Source: Hypomyces perniciosus (lineage: Eukaryota > Ascomycota > Sordariomycetes > Hypocreales > Hypocreaceae). Taken from it: DNA of 64,000 nt. The position numbers were made by a program, and so were the translations under genes. Below are positions 61,817-64,000 of the stretch, piece by piece. The notes below the pieces were generated by a model, which saw only the letters and a list, made by a program, of their open reading frames with translations, was not told the origin of the DNA and ran no database searches. The number at the start of each line of letters is the position of its first letter. Position 1 is the first letter of the stretch. The stretch spans positions 2,294,001 through 2,358,000 of the forward strand of contig SPDT01000002.1 of the NCBI GenBank assembly GCA_008477525.1, given 5' to 3'.

Positions 61817-63210
61817 CTAGGATCGTGCCGGACCTCTGTCGTGCATTTCGATGGCATTTCCGTTAGCGCCAGCGTTATTCAGGTCTGGGACACCATATCG
61901 CTTCCTCAACTTGGATACCAGCGGTCCATATGTGTAATCACTCTGCATGCTGTCGTGGCTGCAGCAGGGCGAGTGTCGAATGGGAAGCATCCATTCGACC
62001 ACGTTGTTGCCCATGACGGACCTCCAATTCTCGCGAAAGCCAAGATTCCATGGGTTCTCCCTTGGTTGAGTGCGCAGAATGGCAAACTTACGCTCAGCCT
62101 GCTGGTCTCTGACTGAGACAGGACCGGTGGGGTTGCGTTGATGGTAATAGTAACCCTCAGAGCCTGGCTGTGGGGGTGTCCGCAGGGGGTAGACTATAAC
62201 TGGGTATTTATCGGTGGGTGGCGTGGCTCGAGGAATCCGGACCGCCAGAGTGAGCGTCTGGGATCTCCTCATCATATCTATGTTGGTGGTATTGGTAAGG
62301 ATAAAGCGGAGAGAGGTCAACGACATGCCGCAGGCGAAGCTACCAAACAGGCAGGCCATGACCACGACAGCAACCATCCAGCCATCCAATGGATCCCCAT
62401 CGTTGTGCCGTTGCTGCAGGCAATATGCACCTATGGCGAGACAAACTGCAGCAAAGAGGGTGCAGTAAAAGGTGAATTGTGCGAAGAAATTGAATGCTTG
62501 GAACACGTATGTCAGTCTCGCGCATTCGTGTCCAAACCGGTGAAGCTGTCAGTCAGCCAGGCCAACTTTCAGGCCAACTCACATGTCTCGGAGACCATCC
62601 CCCCAACCCATGGGCAGAAGTGGTCCATCTTCCTCACACATCTCCCCAGCTCGCTGGAGTGGTGGGCACGATCCGGCTTCCAACGTCGACATTCAGAGCA
62701 CCACTTCGGGCGGCCATCCCCCTCGCACACGAAAACATCCTTGCTGTAGAACTGCTCGAGCCCCGGACTGTCCGGGTTCAGGTCGGGAGAGACCCATGCT
62801 CGTTCCTCGACGTCCCTATCGCGTCGTTTCCCGCTCTTCTTCCTTGTTTTCTCGATCGCTTCGCGCTCGGCTACCGTGTCAGGCGGTAGAGGGACCAGCC
62901 CTGGATCGCGTTGCACCGTGAAGAAGGTTCGTAGATATGCCGCGGCCGTTAAGAAGAAAAAGAGGAAATATAGAACCAGGAAGGCCGTTACAAGGCCGGG
63001 TTGGCGCTTTTGCTTGTACAGGTAGTCCACTGTAGTAGGCGAGGTCCAGGTTAGAGACCGAGGGAAGATGCTCACGGGTCTGATCGACTTACCACAGAGG
63101 CGGCCAACGACGGCGTATGTGCCTACAGTGAAAAGGCACACAATGAGAAAGGGAATGATCCGCACCGCCCACCTGTTGCCCGCGCGATTGCTATCGCTCG
63201 AGCGCGACAT
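61817..63210 (-). CDS. pfa5: Palmitoyltransferase of the DHHC family, Pfa5 type
   Basis: Three minus-strand exons: 63210-63093, 63029-62583 and 62496-61817, 414 aa. Introns 63030-63092 (CTAAC branch) and 62497-62582. Order: TM1 [22 protein letters not shown]2 [20 protein letters not shown], charged cytosolic loop, the cysteine-rich domain [20 protein letters not shown] followed by [18 protein letters not shown], then after intron 2 [20 protein letters not shown] (TM3) and [20 protein letters not shown] (TM4), a TTNIDMM motif in place of the usual TTxE, and a cytosolic tail. The catalytic tetrapeptide is Asp-His-Phe-Cys instead of Asp-His-His-Cys; yeast Akr1, Akr2 and Pfa5 carry the related DHYC. 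Known: these enzymes attach palmitate to cytosolic Cys of membrane proteins. The start [12 protein letters not shown] is the first ATG before TM1. Confidence 0.93.
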
Positions 63211-64000
63211 GGCGGCATTCTGACCGCAGCATTAGCTGTGATGGCCAGTTTGCGATGAGGTTCGGAGATGGTATGGCGATTGATGACGCTGACGCTCGGA
63301 CGGAGTGGTACACTGTAGGATTACGTATGGGATGCGTGTGCTCGTCCAGTGCATTATTATCAAATGCACTGTGCTGGCTTGGCTCCAATCGGATTAAGTG
63401 CAACCCTTCAGACCCTCTACAGAGTACCTAGATATCTACATGCTTCATCCACTAATTCAACCCGCGTATCTCTACTCGGGCGTCATTCTATCTCTATCTC
63501 CCACCAGTCTGCTACCGAAGCAACTAATAATAGCCCTATCGCATCTTCCAAAGTCGTCGCTCTGGCGGGGCGCATCAGCTGGACGTTGGACCACACCATC
63601 AGATCGTTGCCTACACTCGGCTTCAGCCTGGCTTCCTCCAGGGAGTTCGGCACAAGCCTTTCATCTGATCAATTAAAGTTCATGTTGTGCATTTACATGA
63701 GGCTCTCAATCAGCCATGAGCATGCGGCTCATGCTCTTGACATGTGCAGCAAGGCTCTGGGGCTTGCCTAGTCATTGAAACCTGGAATTCCTGTTTCTCT
63801 TGTTTCTCTATTTAAAGCCTGTTTCTCCCTCACTATTTGTGTTTCCGTTTCATGCAATCCTTCTTGACCATCGTTGTCTCCGTGGTTGAAGCAGCCCGAA
63901 GCCAGATCCTACACTCAAGTGAGTATGGGACAACCAGGATTGGGCATACTCAATAACTCAATGATGGCATTTCATCCTAGGAGCTGTTGTCCTACCTTCA
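63211..64000. other. Intergenic region upstream of pfa5, to window edge
   Basis: The first few hundred bases should hold the pfa5 promoter. A 140-codon plus-strand frame (63349-63771) has unremarkable composition and no recognisable motif. The right end may belong to a neighbouring gene not visible here. Confidence 0.4.

Noticed and set aside
1..64000. CRISPR array, bacterial operon or phage-like system
   Set aside because: Introns with fungal splice signals and only eukaryotic protein families; no regularly spaced repeats with unique spacers.

Overview
The window looks like nuclear DNA of a filamentous ascomycete, most likely Eurotiomycetes (Aspergillus/Penicillium grade). The genes are interrupted by short introns (mostly 44-100 nt) with GT..AG ends and CTAAC/CTGAC branch sites. 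The conserved proteins (Sat4/Hal4-type kinase, IMP 5'-nucleotidase Isn1, Nmd5-type importin, DNA polymerase eta, Pfa5-type palmitoyltransferase, RfeG-like protein) are of filamentous-ascomycete type. All assignments come from reading translations by eye; no database search was possible.

Region 1 (1-12.1 kb) is a graveyard of accessory genes. A broken alpha/beta-hydrolase resembling polyketide transferases/hydrolases (minus strand, 73-908) faces a broken highly reducing polyketide synthase (plus strand, 1609-9940). KS, AT, DH, C-methyltransferase, ER, KR and ACP can all be read, but the gene carries about seven in-frame stops, at least three frame changes and a deletion of the KR catalytic-tyrosine segment. 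Next comes a kinase-fold pseudogene (minus, 10531-12100) with several frameshifts. From 12.1 to 17.8 kb I find no convincing gene.

Region 2 (17.8-41 kb) is gene-poor. It holds a Sat4/Hal4-family kinase (17804-20321), a 13-kb stretch with no supportable gene, a six-exon rhodopsin-domain membrane protein (33343-35035), another 4.8-kb gap, and a small orphan gene (39852-40469) preceded by an AAC-repeat leader and followed by a T-rich minisatellite.

Region 3 (41.6-63.2 kb) is an ordinary housekeeping block, nearly all on the minus strand: isn1, the nmd5-type importin, a secreted cysteine-containing protein with a long Lys/Glu/Gly tail, an rfeG-like gene, DNA polymerase eta (rad30), a small coiled-coil ORF with a heptad-length repeat, and pfa5. 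A fossil gene lies at 50.6-51.5 kb.

Exon models for the six multi-exon conserved genes were built base by base; each adds up to a whole number of codons. No rRNA, tRNA, CRISPR array or intact transposon was recognised. The most unusual genome-scale signal is a dispersed 9-mer, TACTCCGTA/TACGGAGTA: at least 17 exact copies from 15.4 to 56.9 kb, all outside the gene models, against about 0.5 expected by chance in 64 kb.
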